The position numbers and the translations under genes are program-made. From CAWDLX01 sp046728155 (lineage in GTDB: Bacteria > Actinomycetota > Actinomycetes > Mycobacteriales > Micromonosporaceae), in NCBI GenBank assembly GCA_046728155.1, contig JBKPDY010000018.1, positions 1 through 55,207 of the forward strand: 55,207 nucleotides of DNA, written 5' to 3'. Shown here in pieces: positions 22,838-32,572 of the stretch. Position 1 is the stretch's first letter. Each line of letters starts with the position of its first letter. Under the pieces are notes generated by a model. It saw nothing but the letters and a program-made list of their open reading frames with translations. It did no database searches and was not told where the DNA came from.

Positions 22838-22978
22838 ACATGCCTGGCCCGGTTTGGGAACAGAGGTCTTCATCAGGGAAAATCATTCACCGGCGCGTCA
22901 CCGTTCGGCGGGCGCCCCGAATGATCACCGGCCACGACTGGCGGGCTTGACCCGGCAACCGATGCGAGGGGAGACAAG

Positions 22979-23146
22979 ATGGCGGCGATGAAGCCGCGGA
23001 CCGGCGACGGGCCGTTGGAGGTCACCAAAGAGGGCCGCGGCATCGTGATGCGGGTGCCGCTGGAGGGTGGCGGCCGTCTGGTTGTGGAGATGACGCCGGA
23101 TGAGGCGACTGCTCTAGGCGAGGCCCTCAAGGCCGCGGTCGGCTGA
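22979..23146 (+). CDS. DUF3117 domain protein
   Basis: A 55-residue protein beginning AAMKPRTGDGPLEVTKEGRG and continuing VMRVPLEGGGRLVVEMTPDEA, an almost invariant small actinobacterial protein (DUF3117). The ATG follows a strong GGGGAGA site. It is divergent from the PaaX gene, with the operator array between them. The role is unknown; high conservation suggests a structural or regulatory core function. Confidence 0.95.
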   Translation: MAAMKPRTGDGPLEVTKEGRGIVMRVPLEGGGRLVVEMTPDEATALGEALKAAVG

Positions 23147-23372
23147 CCCAGCCGTTCACAGTCGCCAGCCTGGTTGGGATTCGAATGAACGAGCACAGGC
23201 GCGGGCGCCGGCTGTCGCCCTGGACACGGCTTCTCGCCCGCGGCCATCTCGTCATGCCGACACGTAGCCCCGGCGATCCTGTCGGTCGAGGCAGGTTTTG
23301 GTGGGTTCGCTGCCGGCCGGTCCCGCGGTCGGTCTGGTCAAGGGGTCGGCCGCTCACCAAGACGGTGAAAAG

Positions 23373-24851
23373 ATGATCGAGGTCCGCGCTGGGCAGGTGT
23401 CGGGAACGCCGAGTGTGCTCGGCGTTGGTCTCGTGGAAACCGGTAAAGGGCCGGCCCGGGTCGACCCAGCGGTTGTTGACAACGATGCGCTGCTCACTGA
23501 ACTCGTTGCCTACGTCGCGGAGGTCGAGCACGCTGGTTCGGCCGGTGCGGCGAACGTTCTGGCACGGCCTTCCCGGCGCCCGTCGGCTGTCGTGCTCGTC
23601 GGAGCCGGCGCGGGTGACGAGCGCGGCTGGCGGGCGGCGGGTGCGGCACTCGTCCGGGCGGCCTTGCCCAGCTGGTCGAACATTCACGTCAATGTCCCAG
23701 GTGACACGGCTGCGTCGGCAATTCGCGGATTGGCCGAGGGCGCCCGCCTCGCCTCGTACCGCTTCCGACTCGCGCCCGACAACGATGGCACGCCCAAGCT
23801 GCGGCGGGTGACGATCGGGGCGAACCTGCCCGCCGCGACGGTCAACGTCGTGCTCGACGAGGTTTCGGCTGTCACAGAGGCGGTTGTGCTCGCGCGGGAC
23901 CTGACGAACGCACCCAGCGCGCAGAAGTCGCCGAAATGGTTCGCCGATCGTGTCGCCGCCGCTGCCACCCGCCGGTTGGGTGTGACGCTCAAGACCGTGG
24001 AGTCCGGCGGTCTGACGCAAGGCGGCTTCGGCGGGATACTTGCGGTGGGGTCGGGTTCGCCCCGACCACCGCTGCTCGTCGAGTTGTCGTGGCGACCTCG
24101 GGCACCGCGCGGCGGAGCACGGCCCACTCACGTCGTCCTCATCGGAAAGGGCATCACGTTCGACACGGGCGGAATCTCGATCAAGCCACTGGAATCGATG
24201 TCGCTCATGCGCAAGGACATGGCCGGAGCCGCGGCCGTATGCGCGACCGTGCTCGCCGCGGCGGACCTCGACCTGCCCGTCCGAGTGACTGCGCTTGCCC
24301 CGCTCGCCGACAACTTGGTCAGCGGCGCGTCGTACCGTCCGGGAGACGTGATCCGTCATTTCGGCGGCACGACCACAGAGGTGCAGAACACCGATGCGGA
24401 GGGTCGGCTCGTCGTCGCCGACGCGTTGGCGTACGCGGGACGCCGGTTGTCGCCCGACGTGATCGTCGATCTCGCCACGCTGACGGGGGCCGCAAGGGTC
24501 GCACTGGGGAAGCGAACGGCCGCCCTCTTCACGCACAATGACGATCTTGCGAAAGCTCTGCTCGACGCTGGCGACCATGTTGGCGAAGGGATGTGGCGGC
24601 TTCCACTGGTTGAGGACTACGCCGGGTCGCTCGCGAGCGACGTGGCCGATCGGACCAACTCTCCGGGTGGTGGTGCTGGCTCGATCAGCGCAGCACTCTT
24701 CCTTCGCGAGTTCGTGGGGGGCGCACGGGAGCGATGGGCCCACATCGACATGTCCGCGCCCTCGTGGAGTGACTCCGCCGATGGTCTCTTTGCCAAAGGA
24801 GCAACGGGTTGGGGCGTCCGCGCCCTGGTCCGATGGCTCACCACGCTGTGA
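23373..24851 (+). CDS. pepA: Leucyl aminopeptidase, M17 family
   Basis: A 492-residue cytosolic metallo-aminopeptidase that removes N-terminal residues from peptides, with two metal ions. The C-terminal catalytic domain holds LIGKGITFDTGGISIKP (metal-binding Lys and Asp), MRKDMAGAAAV and the family signature NTDAEGRL. The N-terminal domain (about 1-160) is the usual variable one. The ATG at 23373 gives MIEVRAGQVSG. The 226-base gap upstream holds no evident gene and may carry the promoter. Confidence 0.95.
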   Translation: MIEVRAGQVSGTPSVLGVGLVETGKGPARVDPAVVDNDALLTELVAYVAEVEHAGSAGAANVLARPSRRPSAVVLVGAGAGDERGWRAAGAALVRAALPSWSNIHVNVPGDTAASAIRGLAEGARLASYRFRLAPDNDGTPKLRRVTIGANLPAATVNVVLDEVSAVTEAVVLARDLTNAPSAQKSPKWFADRVAAAATRRLGVTLKTVESGGLTQGGFGGILAVGSGSPRPPLLVELSWRPRAPRGGARPTHVVLIGKGITFDTGGISIKPLESMSLMRKDMAGAAAVCATVLAAADLDLPVRVTALAPLADNLVSGASYRPGDVIRHFGGTTTEVQNTDAEGRLVVADALAYAGRRLSPDVIVDLATLTGAARVALGKRTAALFTHNDDLAKALLDAGDHVGEGMWRLPLVEDYAGSLASDVADRTNSPGGGAGSISAALFLREFVGGARERWAHIDMSAPSWSDSADGLFAKGATGWGVRALVRWLTTL

Positions 24852-25297
24852 CCTGGCGCCTCCGGCCAACCATCGCGTACTCGCGGCGGCGTGGGCCGTT
24901 ACGTTGGACAACCATGTGCGGCGAGCCGCCGACCAATGAGGTCCGCGGCGACTCCGGCGACCGGCGTGCTCAGCTCCGCGTGGGCGAAATGTGCCTGGTG
25001 CCCAGGCGACCGACCCAACTGGCAGGTAGCCGAGACCCGGAACCGTCCCTAGTGGATACTTAAACACGCAACGCGGAACGCCATGTATCTCTGTTCCTTC
25101 GTCACGACGTCGAGGTGGCCGGCACGGCGACCGCCTCGACCCCGCGAGATGGCTGAGAGCCTTGTGTGACAAAGCTCTCAGGATCGTCCGGTCGACTGAA
25201 GAGTCTCGTCAAGGCGGCTTCGCCGCGCCCATGAACGTGACTCGTCAGGGGAATCGACGGGTTGACGCACATCGAACATGCGACTACGTTAGCACAC
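24852..25297. other. 446-base gap with no convincing gene
   Basis: Between pepA and the broken HNH gene there is no frame with a recognisable product. The leftward part has short GC-rich frames. From about 25160 there are candidate starts for the HNH reading frame (25162 onward), but the translated sequence is unlike any DUF222 N-terminus. This suggests noncoding upstream sequence rather than a true N-terminus. Confidence 0.5.
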
Positions 25298-26637
25298 ATG
25301 TTGGAATCCGCAAGCGGCAACGAGCCAGTCGTCGAGGTGGAAGACACGCACGCGGCGGTGGCAGTCCAGTGGACGCACATGCGTTCGACCACCCGAACGC
25401 CGCTCTGGTCGACGAGGTCGTCGCGTGTCATCGCGAGGTCGGCCGGGCGCAGGCACGACTCCTTCGGGCGTTGCGCGCGCTCGCTGAGCAGGGGCATTTC
25501 CCGCTGCGGCAGACGCGGTCGGGCCGCCAGATGCCACACGGCTTCTGCGGTGTGGAGGTGGCGACCGCCTTAACCTGGTCGCAGTACGCAGCCGACCAGG
25601 CCTTGGCGCTCTCAGACCTCGCGGTCATCTGCCCGACGCTCATCAATTGTCTTCGCGACGGATCTCTTGACTGGACCAAACTCAGAATGTTCGGGCAGGA
25701 GCTCAGCGAGGTTGATTCCAGGCATGTCAGCGCCGTGATCGGCGCGCTCCGCCCTGAGTTCGACCGGTGTACCGTCGGCCAGCTACGCGATCGCCTGCGC
25801 AGGTTGATCTTGGAGGTCGATCCCGAGGCGGCTCGGCAGCGCCACGCGGCCTCGGTGGCCAAGCGCCGGGTTCAACACACGGAGTACGCGAGCGGCACGT
25901 CCGCGCTGGGCGCTGTATATCTCCCGGTCGAGAAGGCAGCCGCGGCCTGGGCCAACGTCGACCGGATCGCGAAGGCGGCCCACGCCGCCGGCGATCCGCT
26001 ATGCCGCGGCATCGATCAGATCAGGGCGGATGTCTTTGCTGATCTGCTTGCCGGCATCCTGAGAGTCGACGCGACGGGCGCTCCAGCAGCCGCCAAAAGC
26101 ATCATCAACCTGCACATCGACCTCACGACTCTCGCCTGCCTCAAGGACAACCCGGCGATCATCCCCGGCTTCGGCGCGGTGCTCGCCGACATTGCCAGGC
26201 AGACCGTTCGCCAGGTTGCCTAGCATGCCCGATGGCGCTTTACGGTGACAGAGGAAGGCGCCGTGATCGCTGAGGGTCGCCTCCGGTACCGGCCAACGCC
26301 AGCGCAGCGCGTATTCATCGTCGCTCGTGACATGACGTGTCGGGCACCGGGCTGCCGTCGTCCAGCGCGTCGTTGCGACATCGACCACATCGCCGACTGG
26401 GCACGGGGCGGCACCACGACGGTGCGAAATCTCTGTTCCCTCTGCGAGCTGCATCACCAGGCAAAACATGCCGGCGGCTTCAAGGTGCGGCGCACGTCTC
26501 GTGGCATCGAGTGGACGACGCCGCTCGGCCTGCGGTATGTCGTGCTCCCCGACGCTGGCCCGGCGCCGGACGATGCCGACCTTGCTGTTGCTGGAAACCG
26601 CCGAGCGCAGGCGTCAGCGACCCGTTTCAGGAGATGA
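25298..26637 (+). pseudogene. DUF222/HNH endonuclease (13E12-type), frameshifted and with internal amber stop
   Basis: Members of this family have a DUF222 domain followed by an HNH nuclease domain and occur in many copies in actinomycetes. Here the likely start (ATG 25298, MLESASGNEPVVEVEDTHAAVA) is in a different frame from the body, which resumes as VDAHAFDHPNAALVDEV near 25369. A TAG at 26221-26223 then separates the DUF222 part from the HNH part in the same frame. The HNH part reads on as RYRPTPAQRVFIVARDMTCRAPGC, with DIDHI, an Asn and LHHQAKH in place. Two lesions with otherwise intact sequence suggest recent inactivation. Alternatives are a shortened protein from GTG 25369 or amber readthrough. 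Confidence 0.82.
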
Positions 26638-26723
26638 GCCGGTGGACAGTCATGAGTTGGCGGCCCGAGCGCTCGGTGGGTCGTGTCATCCTGGAGTAGC
26701 TATCGCTTGGAGGTGATCGCGCA

Positions 26724-27941
26724 GTGACGGGCGGCGAGGGCCTGGGTCCTTCGGGGCACCCGTGGTGGTCCGACGGTGGCAACGACCCATGGCGGGATCC
26801 CTCTGCTCAGACCGTGATCGTCAGTCGCGCGGATGTATCGGCGCCAGCTGAGGAGCCGGTTGAGGCCACCACACCGCGTGCGGCTCCCGGCGTGCGAATG
26901 CTCGTAGCTGTTGCGATCATCTCCGCCCTACTGGCCGGTGCGCTCGGCGGGGCATTGGGCTTCGTCGCTGCGGTCAAGCGGGCATCGCCGAGGGTAGTCA
27001 TTGGAGCGAGTGCGTCGGCTCCCCCCCAGCGGCCGACAACCTCCCTGGCCGGCATCGTGTCGCGAGTGATGCCAAGCGTGGTCACGGTAAAGGGCCATGG
27101 GCTTCAAGGGGAGAGTCTCGGATCGGGCTTCGTCATTTCGTCGCTCGGCTACATCCTCACCAATGAACACGTCGTAACAGACATACCGGACCGGGCGGTA
27201 ACTGTTGTGTTCGCGGATTCCGCCACCGTTCCTGGTCGTGTTGTCGGACGCGACGCCGAGTCCGACATTGCAGTGATCAAAGTGGACCGTCCAAGTCTGA
27301 CTCCCGTCGAGTTGGCCAACTCCGACTCAGTGGCGGTCGGGGATGAGGTAATCGCGATCGGCTCGCCGTTGGCGCTTTCGGGGACGGTTACGGCCGGCAT
27401 CGTGAGCGCCATTGACCGCACGATGGAGACGCATGACGTGGGCGGGGAGAGCCGCTACTACGCTGCTATACAGACCGATGCGGCTGTGAATCGCGGCAAC
27501 TCCGGCGGACCTCTGTTCGACATGGCTGGCCGTGTGATCGGCATGAACAGCGTGATCAAATCGGTGGTTGACGGCGGCGACGAAAGCGGCAACATCGGGA
27601 TCGCGTTCGCCATCCCGATCAACCAGGCGGCGCGGGTCGCCACCGACATCATCGACACCGGGAAGGCGAGACGCACGGTGATGGGTGCTGAGCTCGGTGA
27701 CATGGCCAGCGCCGGTAGCGGTGCGCGCCTAACCCGGGTCGACAGTGGTGGCCCGGCCGAATCGGCGGGACTGCAGGTTGGCGATGTTATCGTCCGGCTT
27801 GGCTCCCACCCGATCGCCAATTCCGCGGACGTCATCGCGCTGGTTCGTAGGTACGACCCGGGGACCGTGGTGAGCGTCGCCTACCGGCGTGGGACCCTGA
27901 CCCGGATCGCGAGCGTGATGCTTGTCGCCGATGCGAACTAG
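26724..27941 (+). CDS. HtrA-like trypsin-type serine protease with PDZ domain
   Basis: A 405-residue membrane-anchored quality-control protease. It has a cytoplasmic Pro-rich N-terminus, one membrane helix (about 57-84), then an outward-facing trypsin-like domain. The catalytic triad is His149 in TNEHVV, Asp181 in SDIAVIKV and Ser240 in RGNSGGPL. A C-terminal PDZ domain (about 315-400) follows: GPAESAGLQVGDVIVRLGSHPI. The GTG at 26724 follows GGAGGTGAT. It stands just ahead of tatB on the same strand, an order also seen in mycobacteria (htrA-tatB). Confidence 0.94.
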   Translation: MTGGEGLGPSGHPWWSDGGNDPWRDPSAQTVIVSRADVSAPAEEPVEATTPRAAPGVRMLVAVAIISALLAGALGGALGFVAAVKRASPRVVIGASASAPPQRPTTSLAGIVSRVMPSVVTVKGHGLQGESLGSGFVISSLGYILTNEHVVTDIPDRAVTVVFADSATVPGRVVGRDAESDIAVIKVDRPSLTPVELANSDSVAVGDEVIAIGSPLALSGTVTAGIVSAIDRTMETHDVGGESRYYAAIQTDAAVNRGNSGGPLFDMAGRVIGMNSVIKSVVDGGDESGNIGIAFAIPINQAARVATDIIDTGKARRTVMGAELGDMASAGSGARLTRVDSGGPAESAGLQVGDVIVRLGSHPIANSADVIALVRRYDPGTVVSVAYRRGTLTRIASVMLVADAN

Positions 27942-28025
27942 CTCCGATACGCCAAGTAGCGGCTCCTGGCCTCCCGTTCATGGCCGGCACCTGCGTACTC
28001 TTGCTGGGAGAGTTGGGAGGTCGGG

Positions 28026-28481
28026 ATGCTCGAGAACCTGAACGGATGGGAAGTGATCGTTCTCGCGCTGCTCGGCCTGTTCATATTCGGCCCCGAGCGG
28101 CTGCCCAAGGTGATCAGCGACGGCGTCCGCATGATCCGGAACCTTCGCGACATGGCCCGCAACGCAACCAACGATCTCAGCCGCGAGATAGGCACCGAGG
28201 TCCGCCTCGAAGATCTTCATCCGAAGACGTTCATCCGCAAGCACCTTCTCTCCGAAGAGGAGGAGCGGGAGCTCCGCCGGCCATTCGACGACATGTACCA
28301 AGACGTACGGAAGATCTCGGCGGAGGCTAATGATCTCGGCCGCTCCGCACCGCCACTACCAAGGTCGTACGACGGCCCGAGCTACGAGACTGGTGGTGGG
28401 ACCCGGGCCGAGCCCGCGGGCCAGGTCGGTGACCCGCAGCAGCTTCCGGGGTCGCAACATTTCGACGCCGACGCCACCTGA
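28026..28481 (+). CDS. tatB: Twin-arginine translocase subunit TatB
   Basis: A 151-residue protein with one N-terminal membrane helix (about 8-25: WEVIVLALLGLFIFGPERLPK). The FGPERLP hinge follows, then an amphipathic helix (DGVRMIRNLRDMARNATNDLSREIG) and a charged, flexible tail. TatB recognises folded Tat substrates together with TatC. The ATG follows GGGAGG. TatA and TatC are not in the window. It converges with mrp with about 15 bases between stops. Confidence 0.93.
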   Translation: MLENLNGWEVIVLALLGLFIFGPERLPKVISDGVRMIRNLRDMARNATNDLSREIGTEVRLEDLHPKTFIRKHLLSEEEERELRRPFDDMYQDVRKISAEANDLGRSAPPLPRSYDGPSYETGGGTRAEPAGQVGDPQQLPGSQHFDADAT

Positions 28482-28496
28482 ACCCGCCGCGAGCGG

Positions 28497-29639
28497 TCAG
28501 CGGACAGTTGGGTGAAGGCCGAGGGGCCGGCCGGCCAAGGTTTCACGACGCACGGCTAAGCGGTCGGATATGGCAGTGAGCGCGATCGCGGCCGGCGCGG
28601 ACGGGTCGGAGAGCACGATCGGCATACCAGCGTCGCCTGTTTCGCGGACGCGGGGGTCGAGCGGCACCTGACCGAGTAGCGGCACCGGAGCACCGACCAT
28701 GCGGCCGAGCGACTCGGCGACCGTGGCACCGCCTCCGGATCCGAAGATCTCCATGCGCTCGCCGTCGGGCAGCTCCAGCCAGGACATGTTCTCGATGACA
28801 CCGGCGAGACGTTGGTGGGTCTGCAAGGTGATGGCTCCCGCGCGCTCCGCCACCTCGGCGGCGGCCATCTGCGGCGTGGTGACCACGAGAATCTCGGCGC
28901 TCGGCAGCAGCTGCGCCAGCGAGATGGCGACATCGCCGGTCCCGGGCGGCAGGTCAAGCAGCAGGAGGTCTAGATCGCCCCAGTACACGTCGGCGAGAAA
29001 CTGCTGCAATGCCCGGTGAAGCATGGGTCCGCGCCAGACGACCGCGGCGTTGCCGGGCGTGAACATTCCGATTGAGATCACCTTCATGCCGTGGGACTGC
29101 GGCGGCATGATCATATCTTCGACCTGTGTGGGGCGGTCCGTGACGCCGAGCATGCGTGGAACGGAGTGCCCATAGATGTCCGCGTCAACGATGCCCACCG
29201 CGAGCCCCTTCCCGGCGAGAGCGGCCGCGAGATTCACGGTGACCGATGATTTGCCGACACCACCCTTGCCGCTCGCGATCGCGTAGACCCGTGTGCGGGA
29301 TCCGGGCTGCGCAAACGGGATCACGGGCTCGGGCGTAGCGCCCCGCAACTGGGTCTGCAGATCCTTTCGCTGCTCCGCGCTCATCACGCCGAACTCGACC
29401 CGTACGCCTGCCACACCCTCGACTGCCGCGACCGCTGCTGTGATGTCCGCCGTGAGCTTCTCCTTGAGCGGACATCCGGCGACGGTGAGCAGGATCGCGA
29501 CGTCGACGGACGAGTCCGGCCGGACCGTTACCGAGCGAACCATGCCCAGGTCGACGATAGGCCGGCGAATCTCCGGATCGTCGACCGTGGCCAGAGCCGC
29601 GTGGATCGCATCATCGAGTGTCGGCGCGGGAGCGGACAT
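28497..29639 (-). CDS. mrp: Mrp/NBP35 family P-loop ATPase (iron-sulfur cluster carrier)
   Basis: A 380-residue protein with an N-terminal MIP18-like domain (about 5-85: VDDPEIRRPIVDLGMV) and a C-terminal deviant Walker A ATPase (GKGGVGKS at 124-131, then VDADIYGHSVPRMLG). Mrp proteins help assemble or carry iron-sulfur clusters. The frequent CxxC cluster-binding motif is absent: the segment NMSW-LELPDG lies where it would stand. That loss is common in actinobacterial Mrp proteins and may weaken cluster binding. It is on the opposite strand to htrA/tatB. Confidence 0.92.
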   Translation of the reverse strand: MSAPAPTLDDAIHAALATVDDPEIRRPIVDLGMVRSVTVRPDSSVDVAILLTVAGCPLKEKLTADITAAVAAVEGVAGVRVEFGVMSAEQRKDLQTQLRGATPEPVIPFAQPGSRTRVYAIASGKGGVGKSSVTVNLAAALAGKGLAVGIVDADIYGHSVPRMLGVTDRPTQVEDMIMPPQSHGMKVISIGMFTPGNAAVVWRGPMLHRALQQFLADVYWGDLDLLLLDLPPGTGDVAISLAQLLPSAEILVVTTPQMAAAEVAERAGAITLQTHQRLAGVIENMSWLELPDGERMEIFGSGGGATVAESLGRMVGAPVPLLGQVPLDPRVRETGDAGMPIVLSDPSAPAAIALTAISDRLAVRRETLAGRPLGLHPTVR

Positions 29640-29788
29640 TTTTCCATGTTAGTTGTGCCGCGGGCACTTGCCATCACACCGCTGTGCCTGGTAGTCCACG
29701 TCACGGACGCGGCTGCCACCCCCAATCGCCACAACACGGTCGCCCGCGCCCGCCGGAACTGGACTGAGGCGCAGCCGGGATGCGACGA

Positions 29789-30940
29789 TCAGGACGTTGG
29801 CGTCGCGCGCCTGGCCCCTTGAGGCGCGCGACGCTCTTTCTTTGCGGCCGGAGACTCAGATGGGGAGGCGCCGGCGGCGCCGCGCGATCCCGGCGCCGTG
29901 TCGATCTCGTCGGGCGCATGCTCGTCAGGCACTCCGGGCGTGTCAGGCACTCCAGGCTCGTCGCGCACCCTCGGCCTGTCGGGCACTTCGAGCTTGTCGA
30001 GAATTTCGGGCTTGTCGGAGAAATCGCCCTGGCGCCGAGCTAGGCGACGCTGCTCCTTGCGTTCCAGCTTTGACCGGCGATCGGCGGCTTCGACAAGATC
30101 CTCTGTTAGACGGTTGAGCTCCGAGCGGAGGAAATCGCGCGTGGCTACCTCGCCGAGTGCGATCCGCAACGCCGCGATCTCGCGGGCGAGATACTCCGTG
30201 TCGGCCTTCTGCATGGAGGCACGGCGTCGGTCCTCCTCCAGGGCCAGGCGGTCCCGGTCGGCCTGGCGGTTCTGCGCCAACAAGATGAGTGGCGCAGCGT
30301 AAGACGCCTGCAGCGAAAGGACGAGTGTCAGGAATGTGAACGTGTACGGATCGAAGCGGAGGTCGCGTGGTGCCAGCGTGTTCCAGGCGAACCAGGCCAG
30401 GATGACCACCGTCATGTAGACGATGAACTTTCCGGTACCCATGTGCCGGGCGATCGTTTCGGACCAGCGGCCGAACACCTCGGGGTCGTACCTGGGAAGA
30501 CGAACGCGTGTCGGCTCTCGCGGCTGGTCGACTCGGCGTCGGTCGGCCGGTGCGGCGGCGGCTCCGCGGCGGTCGGCACGGCGGGACTCGCGACGCGCCC
30601 AGCTCTCCACGCGGGACCAGTTGTCGGCGCCGCCCGACGGTGCCCCACGAGGCCGTGCCGGGCGTGGCCTCGCGACGGGTGGCGTTTCCTCTGGCGGTGT
30701 CTCCGTTGGGGGCGGAGCCGTTGGGGTCGCGGGCGTTGGGGGCGGAGCCGTTGGGGTCGCGGGCGTTGGGGGCGGAGCCGTTGGGGTCGCGGGCGTTGGG
30801 GGCGGCTCTGCCGGCGGCGCGGGCGTCGGGTGCTTCGCCGTAGGCGGCGTCTCACCCGCGTCGATGTCACGGCGGCGGTCGCTGTTGCGGCGCGGGTCCA
30901 TGTCGCCCTGCGCGTCGGTGCGGCGGCGCGGGTCAGTCAT
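29789..30940 (-). CDS. DUF1003 domain membrane protein with Pro-rich repeat
   Basis: A protein of about 383 residues. The N-terminal 100 residues are Pro/Thr-rich with three copies of a ten-residue unit (PPTPATPTAP). The conserved DUF1003 core has two membrane helices (about 175-195 and 205-228: FIVYMTVVILAWFAWNTLAP, FTFLTLVLSLQASYAAPLILLAQNRQ). A coiled coil and a charged tail follow. The ATG at 30940 has GGTGA upstream; an ATG at 30952 is also possible. It lies 90 bases downstream of an MgtE-N/CBS gene, a pairing also seen in other actinomycetes. Function unknown. Confidence 0.88.
   Translation of the reverse strand: MTDPRRRTDAQGDMDPRRNSDRRRDIDAGETPPTAKHPTPAPPAEPPPTPATPTAPPPTPATPTAPPPTPATPTAPPPTETPPEETPPVARPRPARPRGAPSGGADNWSRVESWARRESRRADRRGAAAAPADRRRVDQPREPTRVRLPRYDPEVFGRWSETIARHMGTGKFIVYMTVVILAWFAWNTLAPRDLRFDPYTFTFLTLVLSLQASYAAPLILLAQNRQADRDRLALEEDRRRASMQKADTEYLAREIAALRIALGEVATRDFLRSELNRLTEDLVEAADRRSKLERKEQRRLARRQGDFSDKPEILDKLEVPDRPRVRDEPGVPDTPGVPDEHAPDEIDTAPGSRGAAGASPSESPAAKKERRAPQGARRATPTS
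30705..30806. repeat. 30-bp tandem repeat, about three copies
   Basis: A 30-base unit read on plus as GGGGCGGAGCCGTTGGGGTC followed by GCGGGCGTTG occurs about three times in succession. It encodes the PPTPATPTAP run of the DUF1003 protein on the minus strand. Copies are nearly identical, so the number may vary between strains. Confidence 0.9.
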
Positions 30941-31030
30941 CGCAGTCACCATGGCGAGTACCCGCGCTCGCCGTCGAGGCCGGCATGATCACGTTCATGG
31001 GGATCACGGGACCGGCCGTCCGCGTCCCGA

Positions 31031-32413
31031 TCATCGTTGCCTACGCCTCGCTGCGGAGGCCGGCGCACCGGCAGTCTGACCCGATGCCAGGAAGGAGTCG
31101 TCGGGCCCCGGCTGGGACCGGCCGGCCGGTGCCGCGGCGGCGGCCATCCGGGCGCCGGGACCGGCGAGCTCCTTGGCGTCGCGATCGCGCCAGTCGCGCG
31201 GGAGCAGGTGGTCGAGCAGGTCGTCGACGGTGACGGCGCCGACCAGTCGGTCCCGGTCGTCCACGACCGCGATCGCGACCAGGTTGTAGGTGGCCATGCG
31301 CTGGGTGATCTCGGGCACCGGCGTGGACGGGTCGAGTGGATCGATGCCGCGGTCGACGAGCCCGCCGACGAGCGCAGCCGGCGGCTCGCGCAGCAGCCGC
31401 TGGAAGTGCACCACGCCGAGGTACGTGCCGGTCGGGGTGGCGGTCGGTGCCCGGGCAACGAAGACCTGAGCGGCGATCGCCGGCGGGAGCTGCTGCTCCC
31501 GGATCCGAGCCAGGGCTTCGGCGACGGTCGCATCCGGGGGCAGGACCACCGGCTCAGAGGTCATCAAGCTACCCGCTGTCCCCGGCTGGTAGGCCAGTAG
31601 CGCGCGTACGGGCGAGGCTTCATCGGGCTCCATGAGGTCGAGCAGTTCCTCCTGGTCGAGTTCGGGCAGCTCGGCGAGGAGGTCGGCGGCGTCGTCCGGA
31701 TCCATCTCCTCGAGGACATCGGCGGCGCGGTCCCGGTCGAGCGCGGCGAGGATCTCGACCTGGTCGTGTTCGGGCAGCTCCCCGAGCACATCGGCCAGCC
31801 GTTCGTCGTCAAGCGCTGCGGCGACCTCGTTACGCCGCGCGTCCGGCATGTCCTGCAGGGCGTTGGCGATGTCGGCGGGGCGCATGTCTTCGAGCATCGC
31901 CAGTATCGACGCGGTGCCCTGTGCGGCGGGTGCCCCGACGAGTCCGCTCACCTCGACCCACTCGAGCTGCTGCAGGTGGCCGCGCCGGGTCAGCCGGCTC
32001 GTCTGCTCCCGTACGGCAACGCGACTGAGCGTCCACACACCCAAGCGGTCGACTTCCATGGCGATATCGACGACCACCGCGCTCTGGCCGCTGTCAAGGA
32101 GGGTGACCTGCCGATCGAGCAGCTCGGCGAGAACGAGGATCTCGCCAGCGCGCTGGGAGAAGCGGCGCAGGCTCAGAGTTCCGGTTCCCAGGACGACGGC
32201 GTCCGCGTCGATCGAGACGACCCGGCCGATCGGCACGAAGATCCGCCGTCGCATGGGCACCTCGGCCACCAGGCCGATAACATGCGGCGCCACCGTCGCG
32301 TCGCTGCTCCGCGCGACGGCATCCCGTACCCGGCCCACCTGGTCGCCGTTCGGGTCGAAGATCGACACGCCCGCGATCCGCGCCAGGTAGACACGCGTGG
32401 TTCCCGTCACCAC
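31031..32413 (-). CDS. MgtE-N / CBS domain protein without transporter domain
   Basis: A protein of about 460 residues. Residues 1-150 resemble a PRC-barrel-like start (VYLARIAGVSIFDPNGDQVGRVRDAV). Residues 160-280 are the superhelical MgtE_N domain (LEDMRPADIANALQDMP, DRAADVLEEMDPDDAADLL), and a CBS pair follows to about 420 (SLMTSEPVVLPPDATVAEAL). The membrane part of MgtE magnesium channels is missing, so this is the sensor half only. Starts GTG 32413 or 32410 precede VTGTTRVYLARI as in relatives. It is co-directional with the DUF1003 gene 90 bases on. A role in magnesium sensing is an inference. Confidence 0.87.
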   Translation of the reverse strand: MVTGTTRVYLARIAGVSIFDPNGDQVGRVRDAVARSSDATVAPHVIGLVAEVPMRRRIFVPIGRVVSIDADAVVLGTGTLSLRRFSQRAGEILVLAELLDRQVTLLDSGQSAVVVDIAMEVDRLGVWTLSRVAVREQTSRLTRRGHLQQLEWVEVSGLVGAPAAQGTASILAMLEDMRPADIANALQDMPDARRNEVAAALDDERLADVLGELPEHDQVEILAALDRDRAADVLEEMDPDDAADLLAELPELDQEELLDLMEPDEASPVRALLAYQPGTAGSLMTSEPVVLPPDATVAEALARIREQQLPPAIAAQVFVARAPTATPTGTYLGVVHFQRLLREPPAALVGGLVDRGIDPLDPSTPVPEITQRMATYNLVAIAVVDDRDRLVGAVTVDDLLDHLLPRDWRDRDAKELAGPGARMAAAAAPAGRSQPGPDDSFLASGQTAGAPASAARRRQR

Positions 32414-32572
32414 CCAAGCGTAGTCGCCCGTGATCAGGGGGCCACCGCATTCACGGCACCGCATTCAACGCCAGTGATCGGGGCCCATCGCGTTCACTAG
32501 GGTGGAACGTCGTGGGGTCGCGCCCCCGGGGAGCCGGGGCGGCACAACCAACGAACGTTAGCGAGGACCGGT

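Noticed and set aside
23127..25172. Very long minus-strand frame (681 residues) opposite leucyl aminopeptidase
   Set aside because: The plus strand encodes a complete M17 enzyme with signature motifs. The antisense product has no recognisable feature.
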